NCBI RefSeq assembly: GCF_001839655.2
Contig: NZ_CP056087.1
Location: 744,001-808,000, forward strand
DNA length: 64,000 nt
Reading direction: 5' to 3'
Source: Pseudomonas argentinensis
GTDB lineage: Bacteria; Pseudomonadota; Gammaproteobacteria; Pseudomonadales; Pseudomonadaceae
Made by a program: the position numbers and the translations under genes. Shown here piece after piece: positions 38,764 to 48,231 of this stretch (the first letter of the stretch is position 1; the number at the start of each line of letters is the position of its first letter). The notes beneath the pieces are model-generated. The model had not been told where the DNA came from, made no database searches, and saw only the letters and a program-made list of their open reading frames with translations.

Positions 38764-40178
38764 TTCGCGCTCGGCGGCGCGTCGATTTCCTTGGCCAGGC
38801 GCTCGACCTGTTCCAGTCGCTCGACCTGATCGAGGCGCGCGCCGGGGTTCAGCGACGACCACTCCGGCCGTGCCCGGGCGATACGCAGGGCGCCCGGCAG
38901 CTTGCCTTCGCGCCACTGGCTGTCCTGCAGGGCACCGAGGCGTACCGCTTCGACGGCCGCGTGGCCGCGTTGATCCAGCGCGGCCAGCAGGTGCTGCTGG
39001 CGCAGGGCGAGCAGGCGCAACACGGCGTCGTCGACGGTCAGCTCGCGTTGGCCCTGGAGCTTGCCCTTGAGGCGCGAACCGTAGTTGCGCAGGGTCTGCG
39101 CGCCGCCGCCGAGCAGCGCACCCGCCAGGGCAGCGGTGCCCAGGGTCAGGCCGCCGACCAGCAGGTCAACGCCCGCGCCGGCCGCTGCACCCGCCGCGGC
39201 GCCGCCACCCAGGCGGATGCCCAGTTGCTTGATGGTTTCCGGATTGAACAGGTCGTCGCCCCAGCGACCGTCCAGCAAGGGCAGGTCATCGGCGCGGGCG
39301 TCCTCGCGGCGAAAGGCGTACAGGCGCAGCAGGGCTTCCACGCAGCGCTGTTCACGCTGGCGCACCTGAGCGCGCAGCGCCTCGATGGCGCTCTTGGCCA
39401 GCTCCGGCTGGTTGGCGACGCTGCGCCGGCAGGCGGCGCAGTCGACCAGCAGCTCGGCGATCAGGCGCTTGGCGCTGCGGTGGCGGGCGACCCGCTGGGC
39501 TTCATGATCGTGGATCAGCCGTTGCAGTTGCGGGCGCGACTTCTCGTGCATCAGCGCCAGGCTTTCGTACAGGCGGCGCTCACCATCAAGCGGCGGCGCC
39601 ACGCTGTCGAACCGCACCAGGGCATGCAGCCCCAGGCGTGCCAGGGCTTCGCGCCAGTCGTCTTCGCGGTGGTTGGCGCCCGCCACGAAATTCAGCACCG
39701 GCAGCAGCGGCCGACCACACATGGCCAGCACGTTCAGTTCGTCGCGGTACTTGGCCAGCACCGGCTCCCGGGCGTCGATCACGTACAGCCCGGCGTCCGA
39801 GGCCTGCAGCTGGCGCAGCACCTTGGCTTCCTGTTCGAAGCGCTGGCGCGCCTCGCTGCCTTCCATGAAGCGCGCCAGGCGCGCCGGGCCGTCGAGGCGT
39901 TCACCGGGGCGGTCCAACTGGTCGAGGTAGTCGAGCAGGGCGATGGCATCTTCCAGGCCCGGCGTGTCGTAGAGCTCCAGCAGCGCCTCGCCGTCCACCG
40001 ACAGGCGTGCACCTTCGACATGGCGGGTGGTACTGGGGCGATGGGACACCTCGCCAAAGCCGACATCACGGGTCAGGGTGCGCAGCAGTGAGGTCTTGCC
40101 GACGTTGGTATGGCCGACCACGGCGAGTCGCAGGGCGGACTCAGGCGCGGAGCGAACAGTGCGCAGCGAGTCAGTCAT
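38760..40178 (-). CDS. DUF3482 domain-containing GTPase
   Basis: A 472-residue protein with an N-terminal Era/Obg-like GTPase domain: G1 GHTNVGKTS (22-30), G2-like threonines in RPSTTRH, G3 DTPGLED. The later NxxD motif is not clear. The C-terminal half, with a glycine/alanine-rich helix pair (GGGAAAGAAAGAGVDLLVGG, about 326-345), matches DUF3482. It overlaps the DUF2868 gene upstream by 8 bases and the small His/Cys protein downstream by 4, a fixed pairing with DUF2868 in many proteobacteria. Function unknown; membrane association likely. Confidence 0.85.
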   Translation of the reverse strand: MTDSLRTVRSAPESALRLAVVGHTNVGKTSLLRTLTRDVGFGEVSHRPSTTRHVEGARLSVDGEALLELYDTPGLEDAIALLDYLDQLDRPGERLDGPARLARFMEGSEARQRFEQEAKVLRQLQASDAGLYVIDAREPVLAKYRDELNVLAMCGRPLLPVLNFVAGANHREDDWREALARLGLHALVRFDSVAPPLDGERRLYESLALMHEKSRPQLQRLIHDHEAQRVARHRSAKRLIAELLVDCAACRRSVANQPELAKSAIEALRAQVRQREQRCVEALLRLYAFRREDARADDLPLLDGRWGDDLFNPETIKQLGIRLGGGAAAGAAAGAGVDLLVGGLTLGTAALAGALLGGGAQTLRNYGSRLKGKLQGQRELTVDDAVLRLLALRQQHLLAALDQRGHAAVEAVRLGALQDSQWREGKLPGALRIARARPEWSSLNPGARLDQVERLEQVERLAKEIDAPPSAK

Positions 40179-41547
40179 GGCCAGTCTCCAGCCAGGTCAG
40201 GGGCGAGCTGTCCCGATGGGCCAGTTGCAGGTCGTCCAGCGCCTTGTGCCAGTCGCCAAGGCGCTCGCTGTCGAGGGTCTCGCCCCGGGGCGGCTGCAGC
40301 AGCCAGATACGGGTGGCGCCGGCGCAGCGGGCCAGCTCGGCGAGCAGCGCCAGGCTGCCGCGGTCCGGCGAGCGCCGCGGGTCGCAGGCAATGGCCAGGC
40401 GCGCGGGCGGAAAGCGGGTGAGCTGGTCGAGCAATTGGCGGCGTTGTTCGCGGCTGTCGATGATGCCGGCGTCGGCCACCGATTTGGGCAGCACCGGCGG
40501 CCAGGGGCGCCGGTCATCCAGCTCGATGGCCACCAGCAACGCACCGCTGCTGGTGTCGACGCCAGTAGCGGCCTGCACCTGATAAAGCTGCGCCGGCTCG
40601 GCATCGCAGACGCCCAGGCGCTCGCTGTTGGGTTGCAGGCGCTCGCGCAGCAGGTCGTAACCGGGCAGGTCGACGTCCAGTTGCAACTGTGACACACCGC
40701 TACGCCAGCGCCACAGGCACAGCAGCCCCAGCAGCAGGCGTGGCAGTACGCCATAGATCACCAGCACGCCGATCAGCCAGCCGGCCCAGGCATGGCGAGC
40801 GGCCTCCAGGGGCAGTGGGCTGTCGCCGCTGGCGCGGATGGTGGCGGCATCGGGTACCGGAAAACCGAGCAGGCCAGGCAGTGCGCCGAGGGCCTGGGTG
40901 AGGACGACGAAGGTGTCGCCGCCCAGCAGGGTGGTTTCCCAGACGAAGCCGTAGCGGCGGGTGGACAGCAGCGCCAGGAGCATCACCAGGGCGGTGCTCA
41001 GCGCCACCAGCCATAGCCCATGCACGGCCATGCCGACCAGCCAGCGATTGAGGCGCTGGCGACGCAGCAGCAGGACCAGGGCGGGGCCGGTGTGCAGCGC
41101 GCTGGCGTCACGGGCCAGTTTCTCGCTGAGCCACAGCCACAGGCGGCCGAGCACCGCGCCGTGGCCGCCGCCGAACAGCAGGCCGATCAGCCAGCCGAGC
41201 AACATCAGAACATGCAGGCCGAGCAGGCTGCCCAGGGCCCAGAACACGTTGACCGGCGTTTGCCCGTCGCCCAGCGCAGCTACCGCCAGGCCGGCGCCAC
41301 TGGCCAGGGCCAGCAGGCCGAGCAGCAGCAGGGCCAGGCGCGCACCCTGCAGCCAGTGGCGCTGCGCCTGTTGCTGGCCATCACGTTCAGCCAGCAGCAG
41401 GGCCCGGGTTTCGATGCGGGTGGCCAGGTCACCGCCGGCCACCTGGGCGCGACGGTTGGCTTCGCTGTCTTCGAGCAGGCCGGCATGTTCTTCGCGCAGG
41501 CGCACGGCCTCGCAGAGCCAGAGGCGTTGCAGCTTGGGTAGGGACAC
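40171..41547 (-). CDS. DUF2868 domain-containing membrane protein
   Basis: A 458-residue inner-membrane protein. It starts at a GTG (41547) behind GGGAGATC and opens with the soluble helix LPKLQRLWLCEAVRLREEHAGLL. Four to five hydrophobic segments follow (about 70-95, 105-130, 170-195 and 275-300), then a large C-terminal cytoplasmic domain containing repeated proline- and arginine-rich strands (RLAIACDPRRSPDRG). The family is DUF2868; it forms an operon with the DUF3482 GTPase, which it may recruit to the membrane. It is the first gene of that operon. Confidence 0.83.
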   Translation of the reverse strand: MSLPKLQRLWLCEAVRLREEHAGLLEDSEANRRAQVAGGDLATRIETRALLLAERDGQQQAQRHWLQGARLALLLLGLLALASGAGLAVAALGDGQTPVNVFWALGSLLGLHVLMLLGWLIGLLFGGGHGAVLGRLWLWLSEKLARDASALHTGPALVLLLRRQRLNRWLVGMAVHGLWLVALSTALVMLLALLSTRRYGFVWETTLLGGDTFVVLTQALGALPGLLGFPVPDAATIRASGDSPLPLEAARHAWAGWLIGVLVIYGVLPRLLLGLLCLWRWRSGVSQLQLDVDLPGYDLLRERLQPNSERLGVCDAEPAQLYQVQAATGVDTSSGALLVAIELDDRRPWPPVLPKSVADAGIIDSREQRRQLLDQLTRFPPARLAIACDPRRSPDRGSLALLAELARCAGATRIWLLQPPRGETLDSERLGDWHKALDDLQLAHRDSSPLTWLETGHD

Positions 41548-41611
41548 GCGATCTCCCGGTGAGTGTCGGTCTCCGGGAGCATACCCGCTGCGTGGTGAAT
41601 GACAACAGACC

Positions 41612-42718
41612 CTAGTGTTTGGCGGCGTCGCGCAGGCGCACGGCGATATCCGGCTGATCGATGAACAGCCCATCGATGCCGGTGGCCAGGAAGGCGCGCA
41701 GCTCGGTGTCGATATCGCCGCGTGCGGCCGGGTCGCTGCCACGCTGCAGATCAGTGGGCAGGAACTGGTTCTCGGCGCGGAAGGTATAGGGATGCACCAC
41801 CAGGCCGGCGGCGTGGGCGTCGGCGACGAAGCGCGTCGGCTCGCCCAGGCTGCCGTCGGCCTTGCGCGGGATCACGTAGCCCTTGTCCGGGCCGACGCCG
41901 TTGGCGTATTCGGCGACCGCCTTGAGCCCGGCGGGCGTGGCCATCTGCTCGTAGGTCAGCGGGTTGCCCTGCACCACCTGGTCCTGGGGCTGGCCCTTGC
42001 CGTACAGCTGCACCAGGCGCAGCGAACCGAGCTGGCGCAGCGCCTTCAGGTTGCTGACTTCGAAGGACTGGATAAACACCGGCGCCCCTGCGTCGCGATA
42101 GCCGTTGCGGGCCAGGGTCTCGACCAGCGGTTTCTCCATGGCCAGGCCCAGGTCCTGGAAGTGCTGGGGATGCTTGGTCTCGATATACAGGCCGATCTCG
42201 CGGCCCTGGCTGACCTGCAGGGCCTTCACCAGGTCGATGATTTCCTGCAGGGTCGGGATCTCGAACTGGCCATCCAGGCGGGTGTTGCCCGGGCGAATAT
42301 CGGGAATCCGCTCGATGGCGCGCAGGCGTTTCAGTTCGGCGGCGGTGAAGTCTTCGCTGAACCAGCCGTCGAGCTCGACGCCGTCGATGCTGGCCTTGCG
42401 TTTGCGGTCGGCGAATTCGGGGTGCCGGGCCACGTCGGTGGTCAGGCCCAGCTCGTTGTCGTGGCGGGCGAACAGCTGGCCGTCCTTGCTCATCACCAGG
42501 TCGGGCTCGACATAGTCGGCACCCTGCAGCACCGCGACCGCGTAGGCGGCGAGGGTGTGCTCGGGCAGGTAGCCGCTGGCGCCGCGGTGGGCGATGATCA
42601 GCGGTTTGCCGGCGTCGGCGCGTTTGGCAGAGGGGGCTGTCGGCTCTTGCGCGCTGGCGGTGAAGGGCAGGGCGAGCAGGGCGCTGAGCAGTAGCCGGCG
42701 GGGCTGGCGTAGGGGCAT
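41612..42718 (-). CDS. Glycerophosphodiester phosphodiesterase, periplasmic
   Basis: A 368-residue secreted enzyme of the GDPD family (GlpQ-like) releasing glycerol 3-phosphate from deacylated phospholipids. A signal peptide covers residues 1-24 (ending ASAQ). Active-site motifs are IIAHRGASGYLPEHTLAAY, EPDLVMSKDG and ARHDNEL, with YIETKHP and the C-terminal IDGLFIDQPD. ATG 42718 is preferred because an AGGAGAG site precedes it and the signal peptide then starts the protein. Confidence 0.92.
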   Translation of the reverse strand: MPLRQPRRLLLSALLALPFTASAQEPTAPSAKRADAGKPLIIAHRGASGYLPEHTLAAYAVAVLQGADYVEPDLVMSKDGQLFARHDNELGLTTDVARHPEFADRKRKASIDGVELDGWFSEDFTAAELKRLRAIERIPDIRPGNTRLDGQFEIPTLQEIIDLVKALQVSQGREIGLYIETKHPQHFQDLGLAMEKPLVETLARNGYRDAGAPVFIQSFEVSNLKALRQLGSLRLVQLYGKGQPQDQVVQGNPLTYEQMATPAGLKAVAEYANGVGPDKGYVIPRKADGSLGEPTRFVADAHAAGLVVHPYTFRAENQFLPTDLQRGSDPAARGDIDTELRAFLATGIDGLFIDQPDIAVRLRDAAKH

Positions 42719-42841
42719 CGGGCATCTCTCCTGAGCGATGTTGGCTGATGGTTTGCCAACACTGCACCGACAAAGATGGCGCGACGATGACAATGCAGCA
42801 AGTCATGCGGGTCGATGGCGGGCTCTGCTATGCTCGTTGCC

Positions 42842-43354
42842 ATGACCACTCGACTCCCCCTCTGCCTGATCGCCGCCCTCGCCGAAAACCGCGTGATCGG
42901 CCGCGATAACCAACTGCCCTGGCACCTGCCGGCGGACCTCAAGCACTTCAAGGCCAAGACCCTCGGCAAGCCGATCATCATGGGTCGCAAGACCTGGGAT
43001 TCCCTGGGCCGGCCGTTGCCGGGCCGCCTCAATCTGGTGGTCAGCCGCCAGGTCGGCCTGATGCTCGAAGGCGCCGAAGTATTCGCCACGGTCGAGGCAG
43101 CCCACCAGCGCGCCGAGGCCTGGGCCAGGGAGCAGGGCGTCGATGAAGTGATGCTGATCGGCGGCGCGCAGCTGTACGAGCAGGCGCTGCCCGTTGCCGA
43201 CCGCCTGTACCTGACCCGGGTGGCGCTGCAGCCGCAAGGCGATGCCTGGTTCCCGGCGTTCGACGAGGCGCAGTGGCAGCGTATCGAGCGCGACGAACAG
43301 CCGGCCACCGAGTCGGCGCCGGCGCACTGTTTCGAGACCTGGGCACGCCTTTAA
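42842..43354 (+). CDS. folA: Dihydrofolate reductase
   Basis: FolA reduces dihydrofolate to tetrahydrofolate with NADPH, completing the thymidylate cycle with thyA. The 170-residue protein contains LPWHLPADLKHFKAKT with the substrate-binding Asp, GRKTWDSLGRPLPGR and the cofactor segment LIGGAQLYEQAL. The ATG 42842 gives the standard N-terminus (PLCLIAALAENRVIG); an in-frame ATG at 42815 is also possible. Confidence 0.96.
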   Translation: MTTRLPLCLIAALAENRVIGRDNQLPWHLPADLKHFKAKTLGKPIIMGRKTWDSLGRPLPGRLNLVVSRQVGLMLEGAEVFATVEAAHQRAEAWAREQGVDEVMLIGGAQLYEQALPVADRLYLTRVALQPQGDAWFPAFDEAQWQRIERDEQPATESAPAHCFETWARL

Positions 43355-43377
43355 CCCGCTATCGCCCTGGGGTTAAA
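43350..43377. terminator. Hairpin shared by convergent folA and phosphatase genes
   Basis: TTTAACCC (43350-43357) pairs with GGGTTAAA (43370-43377) around a 12-base loop. The left arm contains the folA stop and the right arm contains the stop of the minus-strand gene, so one palindrome supplies both stops. There is no T-run, so termination strength is doubtful. Confidence 0.55.
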
Positions 43378-45325
43378 CGCGTTTCGCCGCTTCGCTGGGC
43401 TCGGCCACCTGATCACGGTCATCGATGAATTCGGTGCGCGGCGAGCCGTCGGCGTTGAGCTGGAAAACGCGGCTGGGCTGGCCTTCGGCATTGAACAGCA
43501 CCTGGCCGAGGCCGGCGGAGTTCCACAGGCGCTCGCCCGATTTGCTGTGCTTGGGGATATGCGGGAAGACCTGCATGCGCCGGCGCTTGGTCAGCCAGTT
43601 GAGCGGCGACCAGGGCGCGTACAGCCAGCGGTTGAGGCGGTCGAAGACGTCCAGCAGGCGGCGCGGGAATTCGTTCTTCACGCCGCTGCTGGTGATCTGC
43701 CAGATGGTCGGGCCGCGCGACCGGTGCCGTACCTTGATCTCGTAGAAGAACGAGTAGTGCACGTCGCCGGACAGCACCACGTAGTCCCGTGGCGTGCGCG
43801 AGTGGCGGAAGATGTTCATCATCACGCTGGCGGCGCCGCGGTGGGCCATCCAGTTTTCCGCATCGACCATCAGCGGATGGCCGGCCCAGCTGAATACCCG
43901 CTGCACGGCCTCGATCAGCTTGACCCCGAACATCGGTGCCGGCGAAACGATGATGGCGCTCGGGTGGTCGAGCAGGTTCTGCTGCAATTCGCTGAGCGCT
44001 TCCCAGTCGAGCAGGCCCGAAGGGCGCCTGAGGTTGCGCTCGCTGCGCCAGCGCCGGGTGCGGGTATCGAGCACCAGCAGCGCCGGGCTGCTGGGCAGCA
44101 CGTAATGCCAGCGCTGGAAGCCCATCAGCTCATCGATCAGGCGATCCTGGGCCGGGCTGTCCAGGCCAATGCCCCTGGCCCGTTCGCACAGTGCCCGGGC
44201 ATTGGCCAGGGGCTCGCTGAAGGCGTCGGGATCGTTGCCCCAGCCCTGGCACAGCAGGTAGCCGATCAGCGCGTTGCCGATGATGCGCTTGGAAAAGGGA
44301 TGGCCGTAGGCGGTCTCCTCCCACTGGGCCGACAGGTTCCAGTCATCGGTGATGTCGTGGTCATCGAAGATCATCAGGTTCGGCAGGTGCGCCAGCACCC
44401 GCGCCACGTCACCGAGGCTGGCGACGAACGCGGCGATGCAGGCGCGCTCGCGGTCATAGCGCTGGGCATCCTCGGCGCTCAGCTCGGGCGCTTCGCGGTC
44501 GAGCAGCAACCAGGGCGTGGGCGACCACACCAACAGGTACATGGCCAGCACTTCGGCCAGGGTGACCAGGTGGTTGTCGGCATTGGCGCTGGTGAAAATG
44601 GGCTTTTCGCTGCCGCCGAAGAAGCGCTCGCGCAGGGTTTCGTTGCTCTTCAGCGCCGGCAGCAGGTCGGCGCGGTGGTAGTAGCTGGCCGGGTGGTCAT
44701 AGAGATCGGCGCTGTCCTCGACGACCGCGCCTTCGAGTTTCTCGTGATGCAGGCCCAGGCGCTCGATCAACTGGTGGATGGCGCGCAGCATCGGCCCGGC
44801 GACATCGTCGACATACACCTGGTCACCACTGTGCATCAGCAGGGCTGGCCGCTCGCCCGGCGCATGGGGCGCCGCCAGCAGCCGATCGGCGCACAGCAGG
44901 CCATCGTTGGCGCCATGGTGTGGCTTGCGGCAGGAGCCATGCAGCAGGTGATCGATGCGCGAGCGCAGCACGAAGGTGGGTCGCCTCGCGCCGTCGTAGA
45001 GCAGGTGTGCGGCCCAGTCGGCGATGCCCTGCTGGCCGTCGACCAGCAGGTCGTAGGCGATGATCTCATCCTGGGGCAGGGGCGTGTCGAGGTGCAGGTC
45101 GATCAGGTGGATGACCGCATGCTCACCGACTGCCAGGCGTTGGCAGGCGTTTTCGTCCAGTGGGTGATCGCATTCGGCCCGGTCGCTCGGCGCCAGGCGC
45201 AAGGTCAGCTGCAGCGGGCGGCTGGCGGCCAGCCAGAGTACCAGGCGATCGGGCTCCAGCCGGCGCAGGAGTGGGCCGGCGAGGACGCTGGGCAGGGCGA
45301 TGGGGTCAGAATCTGGCAACGGCAT
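43373..45325 (-). CDS. Alkaline phosphatase D family protein (PhoD-like)
   Basis: A 650-residue metallophosphatase-fold protein. Recognisable are LLMHSGDQVYVDD (about 165-177), LMIFDDHDITDDWN (about 325-338) and YVVLSGDVHYSFFYEIK (about 535-551), the GDQxYxDD, DDHE/DxxD and GDxH ligand sets of the PhoD family. No signal peptide is visible, unlike secreted PhoD, so it may be cytoplasmic. Substrate not known. It converges on folA. Confidence 0.85.
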   Translation of the reverse strand: MPLPDSDPIALPSVLAGPLLRRLEPDRLVLWLAASRPLQLTLRLAPSDRAECDHPLDENACQRLAVGEHAVIHLIDLHLDTPLPQDEIIAYDLLVDGQQGIADWAAHLLYDGARRPTFVLRSRIDHLLHGSCRKPHHGANDGLLCADRLLAAPHAPGERPALLMHSGDQVYVDDVAGPMLRAIHQLIERLGLHHEKLEGAVVEDSADLYDHPASYYHRADLLPALKSNETLRERFFGGSEKPIFTSANADNHLVTLAEVLAMYLLVWSPTPWLLLDREAPELSAEDAQRYDRERACIAAFVASLGDVARVLAHLPNLMIFDDHDITDDWNLSAQWEETAYGHPFSKRIIGNALIGYLLCQGWGNDPDAFSEPLANARALCERARGIGLDSPAQDRLIDELMGFQRWHYVLPSSPALLVLDTRTRRWRSERNLRRPSGLLDWEALSELQQNLLDHPSAIIVSPAPMFGVKLIEAVQRVFSWAGHPLMVDAENWMAHRGAASVMMNIFRHSRTPRDYVVLSGDVHYSFFYEIKVRHRSRGPTIWQITSSGVKNEFPRRLLDVFDRLNRWLYAPWSPLNWLTKRRRMQVFPHIPKHSKSGERLWNSAGLGQVLFNAEGQPSRVFQLNADGSPRTEFIDDRDQVAEPSEAAKRV

Positions 45326-45432
45326 CCCGGATGGTTCGCGGCCGCTGGCTCAGCCAGCCGGCCTGGGGTTCGGAGAATCAATAAGGACATGGCGCTTGGC
45401 CATTGGTTCGGCTGTCACAAAAGCTTCATGCG

Positions 45433-46110
45433 TCAGTGCGCGGCCTCGCGCAGTGCGTGCAGATCGAGAATCTCGATCTCGCCGTAGGTCAGCTTGACGA
45501 TGCCGCGGGCCTGCAACTCCTTGAGCACGCCATTGGCGGTCTGCCGGGAGATCGCCAGCATGGCCGCCAATTGCTCCTGGGACAGGTGGATGATGCGTCG
45601 CGGGCCCTGGCTTTCGCCATAGTCCTCGGCGATCAGCAGCAGGCGCCGCGCCAGGCGTTGTGCGGCGGGCAGCAGGCTGATCTCCTCGAGCGCGATAAAG
45701 GCCAGGCGCACCTTGTGGGCCATCAGCAGGGCGAGGTCGCGCCAATAGGCGGGATGGGCATCGAGCAGATTCAGCAGGCCCGCCTGGGGCACGTGCAGCA
45801 GGCTGCTGGCGCCTTCGGCAACGGCGTCGTGGGTGCGTGGCTGGCCGTCGAACAGGGCGATTTCCCCGAACCAGTGGGGCGCTTCCACCAGCACCAGCAA
45901 AGCCTCCTTGCCGTCGGCATCCACGCTGCCGACGCGCATGGCGCCGCTGAGCACGGCATACAGCCCGCTGGGCGCGTCGCCCCGGTTGAACAGGCGTTGC
46001 CCGGCCTCCAGGTTCAGCCTTCGGCCCTGGCTCAGCAACGCCTGCTGCAAGGCCTGCGGCAACGCGGCGAACCATTGGCCCTGAAGCAGGGTGTCGTGCA
46101 GATCGGTCAT
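45433..46110 (-). CDS. Crp/Fnr family transcriptional regulator
   Basis: A 225-residue regulator with an N-terminal cyclic-nucleotide-binding-like beta-barrel (about 20-130, GLYAVLSGAMRVGSVDADGKE, then HWFGEIALFDGQPRTHDAVA) and a C-terminal winged helix (QEQLAAMLAISRQTANGVLKELQ, about 175-197). The FNR cysteine cluster is absent, so it is not an oxygen-sensing FNR. Ligand unknown. It stands alone, about 90 bases from the divergent Mpo1-like gene. Confidence 0.9.
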   Translation of the reverse strand: MTDLHDTLLQGQWFAALPQALQQALLSQGRRLNLEAGQRLFNRGDAPSGLYAVLSGAMRVGSVDADGKEALLVLVEAPHWFGEIALFDGQPRTHDAVAEGASSLLHVPQAGLLNLLDAHPAYWRDLALLMAHKVRLAFIALEEISLLPAAQRLARRLLLIAEDYGESQGPRRIIHLSQEQLAAMLAISRQTANGVLKELQARGIVKLTYGEIEILDLHALREAAH

Positions 46111-46198
46111 GAGGATCCCGCTTTGTCGGCTAGCTGACAGTGCTGCTGCGCGAGCCGCGCCATGATGAGGCGGTACGCACCCCGAGAGGATAACAACA

Positions 46199-46720
46199 AT
46201 GAAAACCCTGGTGGATCACCTCGCCCAATACGCGGCCTACCACCGCGACCGGCGCAATATCGTCACCCACTTCGTCGGCATTCCGATGATCGTGCTGGCC
46301 GTCACCGTGCTGCTGTCGCGCCCGGGCCTGCTGCTGGGCGGCCTGTGGCTGTCGCCTGCGACCCTGGCTGCGCTGCTCAGCACGTTGTTCTATTTGCGCC
46401 TGGACCTTCGCTTTGGCATGGTGATGGGCGCCTTGCTGGGCTTGTGCCTGTGGTTCAGTGCCGGCCTGGCGATAGCCGGTACGGCGCTGTGGCTGAGCAT
46501 GGGCCTGGGGCTGTTCGTGGTCGGCTGGATCATCCAGTTCATCGGTCATTACTACGAAGGCCGCAAGCCGGCGTTCGTCGACGACCTCTCGGGTCTGATC
46601 ATCGGGCCGCTGTTCGTGGTCGCCGAAGCGGCCTTTCTGCTCGGCCTGCGCCAGGAGGTCGAGCATCAGGTGGTGGAGCGGGCCGGGCCGACGATGATTC
46701 GGCAGCGCGGGGTGGTTTGA
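46199..46720 (+). CDS. Mpo1-like (DUF962/YGL010w) membrane protein
   Basis: A 173-residue protein with about four membrane helices. The N-terminal DHLAQYAAYHRDRRNIVTHFVGIP and the later IQFIGHYYEGRKPAF carry the conserved histidines of the Mpo1 family; the yeast member is an Fe(II)-dependent dioxygenase of 2-hydroxy fatty acids. The bacterial role is inferred only. It has a good ribosome-binding site (GAGAGGATAACAACA) and is followed by a nested repeat/mobile element. Confidence 0.85.
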   Translation: MKTLVDHLAQYAAYHRDRRNIVTHFVGIPMIVLAVTVLLSRPGLLLGGLWLSPATLAALLSTLFYLRLDLRFGMVMGALLGLCLWFSAGLAIAGTALWLSMGLGLFVVGWIIQFIGHYYEGRKPAFVDDLSGLIIGPLFVVAEAAFLLGLRQEVEHQVVERAGPTMIRQRGVV

Positions 46721-46743
46721 GACGCCAACGTTTGCGGGCTATC

Positions 46744-47114
46744 TGTGGGAGCGGCGGGGATGCCTAGGGTCTGTTGACGTTTCAACGCGAGCCGCGTTGC
46801 CGCGAGAAATCTCGCCAGGCCGGGCGGCGATCCGCTAGGCGGAGGATGCAGGCAATGGACTAGCCGTCCGCGTTTTCCCTTGCCAAGTCCTCCAACAACG
46901 CATGGCGAGATTTCTCGCGCAACCTAGGCGGCCCCACCCGAAGGGCCGGGCCCGTTTTTGCGCGATGCGGCGTTACTCGATGGCTCATTTGGCCCACCAA
47001 ACTTCGCATCTCGTGCCTTGCCTCGCGCAAAAACGGGCTCCGGCGCGGCCGTGCGTGAAACGTCAACAGACCCTAGTCCGTGCCCGCGAATCGCGCGCAT
47101 GGCGCGCTCCCACA
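46744..47114. repeat. REP-type palindrome interrupted by a mobile element
   Basis: TGTGGGAGCGGCGGGGATGC on the left and CGCGCATGGCGCGCTCCCAC on the right are the two ends of a TGTGGG-class repeat like those at 32026-32094 and 53485-53549. In those, the middle reads GGACTAGGCG. Here the CTAG is present twice, on either side of a 305-bp palindromic insertion. Confidence 0.72.
46764..47076. mobile_element. MITE-like palindromic element, copy 2, with CTAG target duplication
   Basis: CTAG at 46764-46767 and 47073-47076 bracket a 305-bp core. Its ends are a perfect 17-bp inverted repeat, GGTCTGTTGACGTTTCA at 46768-46784 and its complement at 47056-47072. Internal hairpins pair CGCGAGAAATCTCGCCA (46801-46817) with its near-exact complement around 46902-46919, and CCCGTTTTTGCGCGA (46949-46963) with TCGCGCAAAAACGGG (47025-47039). 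No ORF resembles a transposase. It is the longest and best preserved of the three copies, with two short extra segments relative to copy 1. Confidence 0.85.
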
Positions 47115-47178
47115 AAGTAGGGCGCGCGGATTTGCTTACTCTCGTACGGCGACCAGACCGGTTACCTCGAAAGAGCCG

Positions 47179-48171
47179 TCAGGCCCCAGTGCTCAGCGGC
47201 TTGCCGCCCTTGGGCTTGAAGTACAGGGTGGTGCCGCGGGCGAGGTTGTCGAGGCTGAGGTGATCCTTGGCGACTTCGGCTTCGATCAGCTCGTCCTGGC
47301 CCTCGACCTTCAGGGTGATGCGGGTGATGGCGCCAAGCAGGCGGATATCCCGCACTTCACCGGGCTGGTGACCGTCCAGCGCCTCGCTGGACAGGCTCAC
47401 TTCGTGGGGGCGGAACAGCACGTGGTGATCGTCGCCGACGTACAGGCGGTTGGCGTCGCCGAGGAAGTGGTAGACGAAATCGCTGGCCGGCTTCTCGTAC
47501 ACCTCGGCCGGCGAGCCGATCTGCTCGACCACGCCCTTGTTCATCACCACGATGCGGTCGGCCACTTCCATGGCCTCTTCCTGGTCGTGGGTCACGAACA
47601 CCGAGGTCAGGTGCACTTCTTCGTGCAGGCGCGCCAGCCAGCGGCGCAGTTCCTTACGCACCTTGGCGTCGAGGGCGCCGAAGGGTTCGTCGAGCAGCAG
47701 CACTTTCGGTTCCACCGCCAGGGCGCGGGCCAGGGCGATCCGCTGGCGCTGGCCACCGGACAGCTGTTCCGGGTAACGGTCGGCCAGCCAGTCGAGCTGC
47801 ACCAGATCGAGCAGGTCGTGGACCTTCTTCTTGATCACGTTCTCGTTGGGACGCTCGCCCTTGGGCTTCATGCGCAGGCCAAAGGCGACGTTGTCGAACA
47901 CCGTCATGTGGCGGAACAGGGCGTAGTGCTGGAACACGAAACCGACCTTGCGATCGCGCACGTCGTGCTCGGAAACGTCTTCGCCGTGGAACACGATATT
48001 GCCGCTGTCCGGGTTTTCCAGGCCGGCGATGATGCGCAGCAGGGTGGTCTTGCCGCAGCCGGACGGGCCGAGCAGGGCGACCAGCTCGCCGCTCTGGATG
48101 TTCAGGTTGATGTTATTGAGCGCATTGAACTGGCCAAAGTGCTTGTTGATACCGCTGACTTCGATACTCAT
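47179..48171 (-). CDS. cysA: Sulfate/thiosulfate ABC transporter ATP-binding protein
   Basis: CysA powers sulfate import. The 330-residue protein has Walker [10 protein letters not shown] (35-43), Q-loop [11 protein letters not shown], signature LSGGQRQR, Walker [13 protein letters not shown] and H-loop [12 protein letters not shown], followed by a C-terminal regulatory TOBE-like region (about 240-330). ATG 48171 yields the canonical start [13 protein letters not shown]. It is the last gene of sbp-cysT-cysW-cysA, 60 bases after cysW. Confidence 0.96.
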   Translation of the reverse strand: MSIEVSGINKHFGQFNALNNINLNIQSGELVALLGPSGCGKTTLLRIIAGLENPDSGNIVFHGEDVSEHDVRDRKVGFVFQHYALFRHMTVFDNVAFGLRMKPKGERPNENVIKKKVHDLLDLVQLDWLADRYPEQLSGGQRQRIALARALAVEPKVLLLDEPFGALDAKVRKELRRWLARLHEEVHLTSVFVTHDQEEAMEVADRIVVMNKGVVEQIGSPAEVYEKPASDFVYHFLGDANRLYVGDDHHVLFRPHEVSLSSEALDGHQPGEVRDIRLLGAITRITLKVEGQDELIEAEVAKDHLSLDNLARGTTLYFKPKGGKPLSTGA

Positions 48172-48231
48172 GGTGTCTACCTGTTTCGGTCTGGTCGGTT
48201 CGCGCAAGGGCGCGGCGCCGGTGAAAGGGAT

